NCBI RefSeq assembly: GCF_008704715.1
Contig: NZ_CP023689.1
Coordinates: 8,308,001 to 8,372,000, forward strand
Direction of reading: 5' to 3'
DNA: 64,000 bases
DNA from: Streptomyces chartreusis
Lineage (GTDB): Bacteria; Actinomycetota; Actinomycetes; Streptomycetales; Streptomycetaceae
The position numbers and the translations under genes are program-made. This document shows positions 8,603 to 16,673 of this stretch, in pieces. The notes below the pieces were generated by a model. It saw nothing but the letters and a program-made list of their open reading frames with translations, ran no database searches and was not told the DNA's origin. Every line of letters starts with the position of its first letter. Position 1 is the stretch's first letter.

Positions 8603-9136
8603 TCAGGCGCGCGGGGCTGCTTCCTGGTGCGCCTTGGCCAGCTCCGCGTACAGCGTGCCGTTCAGCGTCACGCCCTGACGCTCTTCCTCGGTCAGCTCCC
8701 GCTTCACCTTCGCAGGCACTCCCGCGACGAGCGACCCGGGCGGCACCTGCATCCCCTGCGGCACAAGGGCCTGGGCGGCGACGAGGGAACCCGCCCCGAT
8801 CACCGCACCGTTCAGCACGGTCGCGCCCATGCCGATCAGGCAGTCGTCCCCGACGGTCGCCCCGTGCACCACGGCGTTGTGACCGACCGACACCCGCTCC
8901 CCGATGCTCACGGGAAAGCCGGGGTCGGCGTGGAGCGTGCAGTTGTCCTGGATGTTCGACTGCGCGCCGACGGAGATCCGCTCCACGTCACCCCGCACCA
9001 CCGCGCCGTACCAGACGCTCGCCCCCGCCTCCAGCGTCACATCCCCGATCACCGACGAGGTCGGCGCCACGAACGCGGCCTCGTCGATCTTCGGTTCCCG
9101 GCCCCCGATACCCATGACCAGCGCGCTCTGCGTCAT
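8603..9136 (-). CDS. Gamma-class carbonic anhydrase family protein
   Basis: A 177-residue left-handed beta-helix protein of the gamma-carbonic-anhydrase/YrdA group. Hexapeptide repeats run through the middle (IGDVTLEAGASVWYGAVV, ISVGAQSNIQDNCTLH), and the histidines in TLHAD and VGHNAVVHG fit the three zinc ligands of this family. Many members are annotated as carbonic anhydrases without proof of activity. It is divergent from the acetyltransferase gene at 9246, with about 110 bases between the two starts. Confidence 0.87.
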   Translation of the reverse strand: MTQSALVMGIGGREPKIDEAAFVAPTSSVIGDVTLEAGASVWYGAVVRGDVERISVGAQSNIQDNCTLHADPGFPVSIGERVSVGHNAVVHGATVGDDCLIGMGATVLNGAVIGAGSLVAAQALVPQGMQVPPGSLVAGVPAKVKRELTEEERQGVTLNGTLYAELAKAHQEAAPRA

Positions 9137-9245
9137 CGCCCTCTCCTGTCACCGACGTGGTAGACGAACCGTACGCCACCCGTTGGGGCGAAGATCACAG
9201 CCCCTCGACGTCATAAGGGCGCCGCGCGCTCAGTACGGTGAGGCG

Positions 9246-10064
9246 GTGCCCAAGCGCAAGAACACGTTCTCATCCTGGCGACGCCGACTGGCGCAGCGCG
9301 CCGTCCACGCGGGCTGGGCCTGGGCGCAGCGCACGGGTTCGGTGACGGCCGAGCACCCCGGCCGCCTCCGCTTCGGCTCCATCGGCGAGGCCACCCGACT
9401 GGCCTTCCCGCTGGGCACGGTCTTCGGCGAACCCTGGATCCACCTCGGCTCCCACTGCATCGTCGGCGAGCAGGTGACACTGACGGCCGGTCTGATGCCG
9501 GACCTCGACCTCGGCCCCGAACCGATCCTGCGCATCGGGAACGGCGTCGTGCTGGGCCGCGGCAGCCATGTCATCGCCGACACCACGGTCACCATCGGCA
9601 GCGACTGCTACTTCGGGCCCTACGTCTACGTCACCTCCACGAACCACTCCTACGACGATCCCCACGAGCCCATCGGCAAGCAGTGGCCGCGCATGGAGCC
9701 CGTCGAGATCGGCCCCGGGTGCTGGATCGGCACCGGGGCCGTGATCCTGCCGGGCGCCCGGATCGGACGGAACGTCGTCGTGGCGGCCGGCGCGGTGGTC
9801 CGCGGCACGGTGCCCGACCACGCCGTCGTCGCGGGGGCGCCCGCGCGGGTCGTACGGCGCTGGACGCCCGACGAGGGCTGGCAGCCGCCGCTGCGCACGC
9901 CGGCACCGCAGCCGATACCCGACGGGGTCACCCCGGAGCAGCTCCAGGCGCTGGCCGAGCTGGACGAGGAGACGGTGGCGAAGCTGGCGGAGCTGGACGA
10001 GAAGGTCGCGGGGCAGGCCGGGAGCGCGACCGGGCGGCTCGCCGAGGTGGACGCGGAGTCCTGA
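9246..10064 (+). CDS. Hexapeptide-repeat acyltransferase
   Basis: A 272-residue left-handed beta-helix (LbH) acyltransferase of the maltose/galactoside O-acetyltransferase-like type. Its active-site region STNHSYDDPHEPIG contains the catalytic histidine expected in this family, and the coil repeat IGPGCWIGTGAVILPGARIG closes the helix. A C-terminal tail of about 55 residues with LAELDEETVAKLAELDEKV looks like a coiled coil and is not part of the usual domain. The frame is open back to 8904, but GTG 9246 gives the sensible N-terminus (VPKRKNTFSSW). The acceptor sugar is unknown. Confidence 0.8.
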   Translation: MPKRKNTFSSWRRRLAQRAVHAGWAWAQRTGSVTAEHPGRLRFGSIGEATRLAFPLGTVFGEPWIHLGSHCIVGEQVTLTAGLMPDLDLGPEPILRIGNGVVLGRGSHVIADTTVTIGSDCYFGPYVYVTSTNHSYDDPHEPIGKQWPRMEPVEIGPGCWIGTGAVILPGARIGRNVVVAAGAVVRGTVPDHAVVAGAPARVVRRWTPDEGWQPPLRTPAPQPIPDGVTPEQLQALAELDEETVAKLAELDEKVAGQAGSATGRLAEVDAES

Positions 10065-10065
10065 G

Positions 10066-10923
10066 TCAGCCGGTCGCCAGCAGCAGCGTGCCGACCAGCG
10101 CGAGCCCGGCGCCCGCCGCCTGGACCGCGCGCAGCCGCTCCCGCAGGATGCCGCGCGCGGCCAGGGCGGTCACGACCGGATAGAGCGAGGCGAGCACGGC
10201 GGCCACGGTCACCGGGCCGTGATGCGCGGCGACCACATAGGTGCCGTTCGCCGCGACATCGGCGAGACCGACGAAGCCGAGCGCCGGCAGCGTCCGCCAG
10301 GGGAAGCCGCCCTCGGGGAGGGTCGCGACGCCCCGCCGCGAGGAGGCGTACAGGGCGAGGCCGCCCGCGCCCACGTTCACCACGCGCTGGACGAAGAGCG
10401 CCAGGAACAGCCCGGTGGTGGTGGTCGACGCCTCCGCGATCAGCGCGAACACCGTGCCGAAGCCGAAGGCCGCGATCAGCGTGAGCAGGATCGCCTGCCG
10501 CTGCACGGGCGCGCCCCGCAGCTGCGGCCCGCCCGCCAGCACCACCCCGAGTACGGCGACCGCGATGCCCGCGACCTGCATGAGGCCCGGTCGCTCGCCG
10601 AGGAAGAGGCCCACCCCGACCGGGACGGCCACACCCACGGTGCCCAGCGGGGAGACCACGCCCATCGGGCCGAGCGCGAGTGCCTTGTAGAAACAGATCA
10701 GGGCGATCGGGCCCACCACGCCGGCGGCGGCCGCGAACCACAGCTGGTCGCCCGCCTCGCTCCAGGCGCCGGTGAACACCACGATCACACCGAGCACCAC
10801 CGCCGCGATCGCCTGCGAGACGACCACCACCGTCAGTGCCGGGGTACGCCGGGTCAGCAGTCCGCCGCCGAAGTCGGCCAGGCCCCACAGCAGGCTGGTG
10901 GCCAGGGCGAAGAGTGCTGTCAC
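10066..10923 (-). CDS. EamA/DMT-family transporter
   Basis: A 285-residue membrane protein with about ten helices and two EamA repeats (LLWGLADFGGGLL at the start; a second repeat beginning around ILLTLIAAFGFGTVFALI). DMT proteins usually export amino acids or small metabolites. GTG 10923 has GAGG five bases upstream; the longer frame to 10968 is not hydrophobic and probably untranslated. It diverges from an XRE-cupin regulator, and this pairing usually means the regulator controls the exporter. Confidence 0.85.
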   Translation of the reverse strand: MTALFALATSLLWGLADFGGGLLTRRTPALTVVVVSQAIAAVVLGVIVVFTGAWSEAGDQLWFAAAAGVVGPIALICFYKALALGPMGVVSPLGTVGVAVPVGVGLFLGERPGLMQVAGIAVAVLGVVLAGGPQLRGAPVQRQAILLTLIAAFGFGTVFALIAEASTTTTGLFLALFVQRVVNVGAGGLALYASSRRGVATLPEGGFPWRTLPALGFVGLADVAANGTYVVAAHHGPVTVAAVLASLYPVVTALAARGILRERLRAVQAAGAGLALVGTLLLATG

Positions 10924-10944
10924 GGAGGCCTCGCAGTACAGTTC

Positions 10945-11024
10945 GGTGCACGATCGGGTGCACCCCACCGTAGTGCAGTCGGGTAAACCCTGTCATCCAG
11001 AATATTGGACTCCGCAATTTGGAC
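10945..11024. promoter_or_regulatory. Candidate operators in the EamA/XRE-cupin intergenic region
   Basis: Two GTGCAC palindromes lie 12 bp apart (10946-10951 and 10958-10963) near the transporter start. Two TTGGAC direct repeats lie 14 bp apart (11005 and 11019) just ahead of the regulator start. The first pair would suit control of the transporter, the second autoregulation. Confidence 0.35.
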
Positions 11025-11029
11025 GGAAT

Positions 11030-11602
11030 GTGTCGGACCTCGACCTGCTGACCCAGTCCCTGGCGCGCAACGTCAAACACTGGCGCGCGGTGCGCGGCTT
11101 CACGCTGGACGTGCTCGCCGCCCGGGCGGGTGTCAGCCGCGGCATGCTCATCCAGATCGAGCAGGCCCGCACCAACCCCAGCCTCGGCACCGTGATCAAG
11201 ATCGGTGACGCGCTCGGGGTCAGCATCACCACCCTGCTCGACTACGAGCAGGGGCCCAAGGTCCGGATCGTCCCCGCCGACCAGGTCGTACGCCTGTGGC
11301 ACACCGACGCGGGCAGCCACAGCCGGCTCCTCGCCGGGACCGAGGCGCCCGGCCCGCTGGAGATGTGGCACTGGCGGGTGATGCCGGGCGAGAGCAGCAC
11401 CTCGGACCCGCATCCCGTCGGCACCGTGGAGATCGTCCACGTCACGGCCGGCGAGCTGACGCTCACCGTCGACGGCACGGACTACCTCGTACCGGCCGGC
11501 GCGAGCGCCACCTTCGAGGCCGACGCCCCGCACATGTACGCCAATCAGGGCGACGTCCCCACGGAGTGGATGCTCGCCGTCTCGGTGCCGCCCGCCCGCT
11601 GA
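11030..11602 (+). CDS. XRE-family regulator with C-terminal cupin domain
   Basis: A 190-residue DNA-binding protein. Residues about 7-70 form an HTH of the Cro/C1 type (LDVLAARAGVSRGMLIQIEQ, then NPSLGTVIKIGDALG). The C-terminal half is a single cupin barrel (HPVGTVEIVHVTAGELTLTVDG). Members of this HTH-cupin group (SutR/PuuR-like) sense small metabolites. GTG 11030 is preceded by GGACGGA. It is divergent from the EamA transporter, which is its most likely target. Confidence 0.85.
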   Translation: MSDLDLLTQSLARNVKHWRAVRGFTLDVLAARAGVSRGMLIQIEQARTNPSLGTVIKIGDALGVSITTLLDYEQGPKVRIVPADQVVRLWHTDAGSHSRLLAGTEAPGPLEMWHWRVMPGESSTSDPHPVGTVEIVHVTAGELTLTVDGTDYLVPAGASATFEADAPHMYANQGDVPTEWMLAVSVPPAR

Positions 11603-11645
11603 GACATCGGCCCGACGGCCTCGGCGGTCCTGTTAGCGTGCGCGC

Positions 11646-12206
11646 ATGGACGCACCCATCGGACACTTCGACGAAGCCACCCCCGCCCCCAACTGCCTCG
11701 ACGAGCTGATCGGCCCGGTCGCCGACGCCGTACGCGACTGGCCCGGCAGCGTCCCCGCCGACCAGATCATCTACGTCGAGACGGACCCGCAGTGGGCCGA
11801 CACCGCCGTCTTCGTCGAGCACTACGGCCGGGAGCTGCTCGAACAGTCCGCGAACTGCGTGGTCGTCGCCGGCAAGCGCGGCGGCGAGACGACACTGGCC
11901 GCCTGTGTCGTGCTGTCCACCACCCGGGTCGACGTGAACGGCGTCGTTCGCCGCCAACTCGGCGCCCGCAAGGCGTCGTTCGCCGCGATGGACACGGCGA
12001 CCGGCGAGACCGGCATGGAGTACGGCGGCATCACCCCGCTCGGACTGCCCGGTGACTGGCCGGTGCTGGTGGACTCGGCCGTCGTCGACCTGCCCTATGT
12101 CCTGGTCGGCAGCGGACGCCGGCGCGGCAAGCTGCTGGTGCCGGGGAAGGCGTTCGCCGAGATTCCCGGGGCCGTCGTCCTGGAAGGGCTCGGCGTCGCG
12201 GTCTGA
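11646..12206 (+). CDS. YbaK/EbsC-type aminoacyl-tRNA deacylase domain protein
   Basis: A 186-residue protein that fits the YbaK/ProX trans-editing fold, which hydrolyses mischarged tRNAs. The core motif region is GARKASFAAMDTATGETGMEYGGITPLGLP, and the ending GRRRGKLLVPGKAF holds the lysine and glycine loop usual in the family. The N-terminal 50 residues are a lead-in not seen in the smallest family members. It starts 44 bases after the XRE regulator and could share its transcript. Substrate tRNA is not predictable. Confidence 0.75.
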   Translation: MDAPIGHFDEATPAPNCLDELIGPVADAVRDWPGSVPADQIIYVETDPQWADTAVFVEHYGRELLEQSANCVVVAGKRGGETTLAACVVLSTTRVDVNGVVRRQLGARKASFAAMDTATGETGMEYGGITPLGLPGDWPVLVDSAVVDLPYVLVGSGRRRGKLLVPGKAFAEIPGAVVLEGLGVAV

Positions 12207-12211
12207 TCGCC

Positions 12212-13390
12212 TCAGGCGGCCGTGGTGTGGTGCGCGAGCGCCAGATGCGGATCCGCCTCGCCCGGCGCCGGCGCCGGATCCGCGTGCACCAGGGCCGCCG
12301 TGAGCCGGGGCACGGCGTGCAGCAGGGCGTGTTCGGCCTCGACGGCGATGGCGTGGGCCTCCCGCACCGTCGCCTCGCCGTCCACGACGACCGCCACCTC
12401 GGCGCGCAGCCGGTGCCCGATCCAGCGCAGCCGCAGCTCGCCGACCTCGCGCACGCCCGCGACCTCCCGCAGCGCCCGCTCGGCCGCGTCCACCAACTCG
12501 GGGTCCACGGCGTCCATCACACGCCGGAACACCTCGCGCGCCGCGTCCCGCAGCACCAGCACGATGGCCGCCGTGATCGCCAACCCCACGATCGGGTCCG
12601 CGAGTTGCCAGCCCAGTGCCGCACCCCCGGCGCTCAACAGGACGGCCAGTGAGGTGAATCCGTCCGTCCGGGCGTGCAGACCGTCCGCGACCAGGGCCGC
12701 CGAGCCGATGGACCGGCCCACCCGGATCCGGTACCTGGCCACCCACTCGTTCCCCGCGAACCCGACGAGCGCCGCCACGGCCACCGCCGGGATCTGCGCC
12801 ATGGGCCGCGGGTCGAGCAGCCGGTCGACGGCCGTCCACGCCGCGAAGGCCGCGGACGCGGCGATCGTCAGCACGATGGCGATGCCCGCGAGGTCCTCGG
12901 CCCGCCCGTAGCCGTAGGTGAAGCGGCGCGTCGCCGCGCGCCGGCCCAGTACGAAGGCGATACCCAGCGGTACGGCGGTCAGCGCGTCCGCCGTGTTGTG
13001 CACGGTGTCGCCGAGCAGCGCCACCGACCCCGAGGCGACGACCACGACCGCCTGCGCGAGAGCCGTCACACCGAGCACCGCCAGCGACACCCACAGGGCC
13101 CGCATGCCACGGGCCGAGGACTCCAGGGCGGAGTCCAGCTTGTCGGCCGTCTCGTGGGAGTGCGGCTTGAGGAGATGGGTGAGGCGGTGGCGCAGTCCGG
13201 TGCCGGTGCCGGTGCCGGTGGGGGAGTGGGAGTGCGTGTGGGGCGCGTGGGTGTGGTGGGGGTGGTCGTGCGAGGGGGCCGTGGGGTGCGGGTGGCTGTG
13301 CGGGGGGTGGGCGCTGTGCGGGTGCCTGTGCGGGTGCTCCCCGTCGTGCGCGTGCCCATGGTGGTGCTCGTGCTGGTGCCGGTCGCTCAC
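12212..13390 (-). CDS. Cation diffusion facilitator (zinc/cobalt efflux)
   Basis: A CDF transporter of 392 residues that exports Zn2+ or related metals in exchange for protons. The first 57 residues are almost pure His-rich sequence, with 23 histidines, likely a metal-binding tether. Six helices follow; helix II carries ALLGDTVHNTADALTA (the H-N-x2-D signature) and helix V carries VADGLHARTDGFTSLAVL (H-x3-D). A C-terminal cytoplasmic ferredoxin-like domain has HADPAPAPGEADPHLALAHH at the end. It is divergent from an ArsR/SmtB regulator. Confidence 0.92.
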   Translation of the reverse strand: MSDRHQHEHHHGHAHDGEHPHRHPHSAHPPHSHPHPTAPSHDHPHHTHAPHTHSHSPTGTGTGTGLRHRLTHLLKPHSHETADKLDSALESSARGMRALWVSLAVLGVTALAQAVVVVASGSVALLGDTVHNTADALTAVPLGIAFVLGRRAATRRFTYGYGRAEDLAGIAIVLTIAASAAFAAWTAVDRLLDPRPMAQIPAVAVAALVGFAGNEWVARYRIRVGRSIGSAALVADGLHARTDGFTSLAVLLSAGGAALGWQLADPIVGLAITAAIVLVLRDAAREVFRRVMDAVDPELVDAAERALREVAGVREVGELRLRWIGHRLRAEVAVVVDGEATVREAHAIAVEAEHALLHAVPRLTAALVHADPAPAPGEADPHLALAHHTTAA

Positions 13391-13445
13391 GGGGATGCCC
13401 TTCCGGTGCGCGGGAGTGGACGCGGACCGTCCATCACGCCATTAT

Positions 13446-13461
13446 GTGCGTATGAGCGCAC
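13446..13461. promoter_or_regulatory. Candidate ArsR operator overlapping the arsR-like start codon
   Basis: GTGCG-TATGAG-CGCAC is an inverted repeat whose six-base centre contains the ATG of the ArsR-type gene (13452). It sits between the divergent metal exporter and regulator genes, so one bound dimer could block both. Confidence 0.45.
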
Positions 13462-13811
13462 GCATGCACCTATCACCTGCGCACGATGCGCATCCGCGCA
13501 CCCCGGGCGACGAACAGTTCGCGCTCGCCGCCGAACTTCTCGCCCTGCTCGGCGACCGCACCCGCCTCACGCTGCTGCACGCCCTGACGGCCGGCGAGGC
13601 CGACGTCACGACGCTCACGGAGGCGTGCGGCGCGGCCCGCCCGGCCGTCAGCCAGCACCTGGCGCGGCTGCGGCTCGCCGGTCTGGTGAACACGCGCAAG
13701 GAGGGGCGCCGGGTGATCTACTCCCTCGGCGACGGCCATCTGCGCCGCCTGGTCGACGAGGCGCTGAACGTGGCCGACCACCGGCTCAGCGACCGGCCGC
13801 TGCACGACTGA
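13452..13811 (+). CDS. ArsR/SmtB-family metal-responsive repressor
   Basis: A 119-residue winged-helix repressor. The recognition segment TEACGAARPAVSQHLARLRLAGLV and wing TRKEGRRVIYSL are typical. In the last helix, D-G-H followed by a histidine 14 residues on (LGDGHLRRLVDEALNVADH) preserves three of the four alpha-5 zinc ligands of CzrA/SmtB; the fourth position is valine. The N-terminus is also His-containing. Divergence from the CDF exporter strongly suggests that it represses that gene and releases it on zinc. The frame is open far upstream, but ATG 13452 fits the family. Confidence 0.88.
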   Translation: MSARMHLSPAHDAHPRTPGDEQFALAAELLALLGDRTRLTLLHALTAGEADVTTLTEACGAARPAVSQHLARLRLAGLVNTRKEGRRVIYSLGDGHLRRLVDEALNVADHRLSDRPLHD

Positions 13812-13842
13812 ACCCGGCGGTCCGTGTCCCGCGCCTCGATGC

Positions 13843-15066
13843 TCAGCCCTCGGTGTGCCTGCCCAGGTACTGCTCCGCGAAGGCCCTGGCGGCCGTGGGG
13901 GAGTCGAAGATGCGGCGGAGGCGGGCGAGGGTGGTGCCCGCGCGGTACGGGTCGCCCGACGACGTGCCGTGGTACACCTCGGAGAGCCAGTGGGAGAACT
14001 CCTGGCAGTCCCACACCCGGTTCAGACAGGCCGCCGAATAGCCGTCGAGACCGGTGCCGTCGCCCTTCGTGAGGTGGGCGACGAGGCCGTCGCCGAGCAG
14101 GAAGGCGTCGTGCAGCGCGAGGTTCATGCCCTTGGCGGCGATGGGCGCGGTCAGATGGGCGGCGTCGCCGGCCAGGAAGAGACGGCCGAACACCATGGGC
14201 TCGACGACGTAGTTGTGCATGTCGAGGACGCGCTTCTCGATCAGCCGCCCCTCGGTCAGCGGCGGTACGCCGTTCGCGCCGAGCCGCTGCTGCAACTCCG
14301 TCCACACCCGGTCCTCCGACCAGTTCTCCGGGTCGTCGCCGGGCGGGCACTCGAGGTAGTAGCGGGTCACCTCGGCGCTGCGCGGCATATGGCCGGCGAA
14401 CCCGCGCGGATGCATGCCGAACAGGACGCAGTCGGAGGACGGCGGCGCCTGAGCGAGCAGCGCCAGCCAGCCGATGCCGTAGTCGCTGCGGGCGATGCGG
14501 GCACGACCGGCGGGCAGCGCGGCGCGCGTGGCACCGCGCGCACCGTCGCAGCCGGCGACGAAGTCGCAGTGCACGAACTGCCGTTGACCCGTGTCGGGGC
14601 AGGTGTACGACACCGAGGGGCGGTCGGTGTCGAGGTCGTGCAGCTCCACGTCCTGGACGCCGAAGCGTATGGCGCCGCCGCGCACGTCCGCGTACTCGCG
14701 CACCAGGTCCGTCACCAGCAACTGCTGTGGATAGACCCAGTGGTGAACCCCCGTCAGCTCGGCGTACTCGAGCCGGTACCGCTCCCCGTCGAACCGGAAC
14801 TCGCACTCCGTGTGCCGCTGCGCCCGCGCCAGCAGATTGTCGGCGAGGCCGCGCCGCTGGAGTCCGCGCACCGCCCCCTCCTCGAGCACTCCGGCGCGCG
14901 GCCGCTGCTCGATGAACTCGCGTGTCTCGATCTCAAGGACCAGACAGTCGACGGACGCCGCCCGCAGGATGTTGCCGATGGTGAGACCGGCCGGGCCGGC
15001 GCCCACGACGACTACCGGAAAGCGCTGCGCGGGGCTGGAGTTGTGGTGGGGGGAGGTGGAAGTCAC
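13843..15066 (-). CDS. pobA: 4-hydroxybenzoate 3-monooxygenase
   Basis: A FAD-dependent aromatic hydroxylase of 407 residues that converts 4-hydroxybenzoate to protocatechuate with NAD(P)H and O2, feeding the beta-ketoadipate pathway. Motifs: VVGAGPAGLTIGNIL (FAD ADP-binding), DG-type CDGARGATR, and GRLFLAGDAAHLTAPIAAKG, which closes the flavin site. Length is close to the 394 of Pseudomonas PobA, with a short extra N-terminus. No pobR or pca genes lie nearby, so the rest of the pathway is outside the window. Confidence 0.93.
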   Translation of the reverse strand: MTSTSPHHNSSPAQRFPVVVVGAGPAGLTIGNILRAASVDCLVLEIETREFIEQRPRAGVLEEGAVRGLQRRGLADNLLARAQRHTECEFRFDGERYRLEYAELTGVHHWVYPQQLLVTDLVREYADVRGGAIRFGVQDVELHDLDTDRPSVSYTCPDTGQRQFVHCDFVAGCDGARGATRAALPAGRARIARSDYGIGWLALLAQAPPSSDCVLFGMHPRGFAGHMPRSAEVTRYYLECPPGDDPENWSEDRVWTELQQRLGANGVPPLTEGRLIEKRVLDMHNYVVEPMVFGRLFLAGDAAHLTAPIAAKGMNLALHDAFLLGDGLVAHLTKGDGTGLDGYSAACLNRVWDCQEFSHWLSEVYHGTSSGDPYRAGTTLARLRRIFDSPTAARAFAEQYLGRHTEG

Positions 15067-15192
15067 CCGAGCATTATGCGGGCGGCCGACCCGGCAGGGG
15101 AGGGCTCCGGAGCCGGGCGGGTGGCGGGAGGTTCGATGCCGCGTGGGTGGCAGTTGGTTTCGGCGCCGCGCGGGTGGAGGGTGGGGGCCCGG

Positions 15193-15600
15193 CTAGCCCA
15201 GGCGGGGTATCTCGATCGCCGGGCAGCGGTCCATGACCATCTCCACGCCCGCCGCGCGCGTGCGGTCGTAGGCCGCCTCGTCGATGACGTCCAGCTGGAA
15301 CCAGACGGCCTTCGCGCCCTTGGCGACCGCCTCGTCGGCGACCGCGCCCGCGAGATCGCTGTTCACGAAGACGTCCACGACGTCCACGTCGAACGGGATG
15401 TCCGCCAGAGAGGCGTAGCCCTGCTCGCCGTGGACCGTCTCCGCCTTCGGGTGGACGGGCACGATGCGCTTGCCGTAGCGCTGGAGTACGTCGGCGACCC
15501 CGTAGGCCGCACGTCGCTGGTTCGACGACAGGCCCACGATCGCCCACGTGTCGCCCAGCTCGGTGAGGATCTTGCGAACCGCCGCCTCGTCGCCGTACAC
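15193..15600 (-). CDS. CoA-binding domain protein
   Basis: A 136-residue single-domain protein of the CoA-binding (YccU-like) family, a Rossmann fold related to succinyl-CoA synthetase alpha. Motifs: AIVGLSSNQRRAAYGVADVL, GKRIVPVHPKAETVHGEQGYASL, and VFVNSDLAG. Its physiological role is undefined. Two adjacent GTG codons occur; the second (15600) sits six bases from a strong GAGGAGG and gives VYGDEAAVRK, the expected N-terminus. The longer frame to 15900 runs through low-complexity DNA and is rejected. Confidence 0.82.
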   Translation of the reverse strand: MYGDEAAVRKILTELGDTWAIVGLSSNQRRAAYGVADVLQRYGKRIVPVHPKAETVHGEQGYASLADIPFDVDVVDVFVNSDLAGAVADEAVAKGAKAVWFQLDVIDEAAYDRTRAAGVEMVMDRCPAIEIPRLG

Positions 15601-15665
15601 CACTGGCCTCCTCGTGCTTCGTCGAAGCGTCGTCTGCCGTCGCTCGTCTGCTGTCGGTCGTCCGC

Positions 15666-15698
15666 TCTCGGCCGGCCGTTCTCGGCCGGCCGTTCTCG
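15666..15698. repeat. 14-bp tandem repeat, 2.4 copies
   Basis: TCTCGGCCGGCCGT is repeated exactly at 15666-15679 and 15680-15693, followed by TCTCG. It lies upstream of the CoA-binding protein gene in non-coding DNA. Confidence 0.7.
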
Positions 15699-15836
15699 TG
15701 AGCCACAACGGACGACGGGCGGCGAGGATTCCCAGTACTCGCGATGCGATGTTCTCGGCGGCCCTTTCGCGTGACGGCTGTCCGGTCGGGCCGGTGCGCA
15801 GTACCGTTCCGGCAGTGCGCACCGCAGGGGGTGGCG

Positions 15837-16673
15837 ATGTCCGGGTACGACACGGACGACCAGCGGACTCCCGACCCGACCGACTCCCGCCACGCGGCAC
15901 GGAAAGCGGGCCGGATGGCTGCGTTCGACCGCGTGTGCGCCTACGCTCGCTCCGTGCTGCGCATCATCGACGCCCGAACCGGCGAACCCGTCGACGCCGC
16001 GCCCGCCCGCCGGGGCCTGACCCGCATCGAGGCGCACCCCGGAGGCTTCGACATCACCGCACTGCGGGTGCTGCTGGCCGCGGACCTCCTCGTGCGCGCC
16101 CTGGAGCTCGGCGGCACCCCGGTCTGGGCGCTGCTCGACGCCGAGCGAGAGCAGGCCGAACTCAGGACCGGCGCCGCGGCGCTCGGCATCCGCCCCTTCG
16201 AGGACGGCCGCGACGCCGCCTCGGGCCTGGGCGAGGCTCAGGTCATCCATGTCGTGCGGGAGGGCGGCGCGGAACCCGACGGTGTACGGGTCGCCGTCGC
16301 GCCGGCGCACTCGGAGGCGCCCTCCGGGGACGCCGACCCCGCCGCGCTGCGTCTCGCGCTGCTCGCCCGGCGCAGGAGCGTGCCCCTGCAGCTCGACGCG
16401 GCCGCTCTCGCCGACGCCCAGGACACCCTGGTGCGCTGGCGCCGCGCCGTCGCGGGCTGGGCGCGGCAGCCGTCGCGGCCCATCCCGGACGAGGTGCGCG
16501 CGGAACTGCGCACGGCATGGGAGGACGACCTCGACCTGCCCGGGGTGCTCGGGGTGCTGCGCTGGGTGGAGAGCGCGCCGGACCTGCCGGACGGTGCCCG
16601 CTTCGAGACCTACGCCTACGCCGACCGCCTCCTCGGCCTCGACCTCACCCACGACCTGGGAGCCCTGCCGTGA
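15837..16673 (+). CDS. Conserved hypothetical protein, weakly CysS-like C-terminus
   Basis: A 278-residue protein that I do not recognise as an enzyme. It begins with a charged lead-in, then RIIDARTGEPVDAAPARRGLTRIEAH and a segment with LRVLLAADLLVRALELGGTPVWALL. The C-terminal helices (RAELRTAWEDDLDLPGVLGVL) resemble the DALR-like helical domain of cysteinyl-tRNA synthetase and MshC, without the HIGH/KMSKS catalytic core. That resemblance is by eye and may be superficial. ATG 15837 has a GGGGG ahead; an internal ATG at 15915 is possible. Its stop overlaps the start of the sixA-like gene (GTGA), so the two are probably translationally coupled. Confidence 0.6.
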   Translation: MSGYDTDDQRTPDPTDSRHAARKAGRMAAFDRVCAYARSVLRIIDARTGEPVDAAPARRGLTRIEAHPGGFDITALRVLLAADLLVRALELGGTPVWALLDAEREQAELRTGAAALGIRPFEDGRDAASGLGEAQVIHVVREGGAEPDGVRVAVAPAHSEAPSGDADPAALRLALLARRRSVPLQLDAAALADAQDTLVRWRRAVAGWARQPSRPIPDEVRAELRTAWEDDLDLPGVLGVLRWVESAPDLPDGARFETYAYADRLLGLDLTHDLGALP

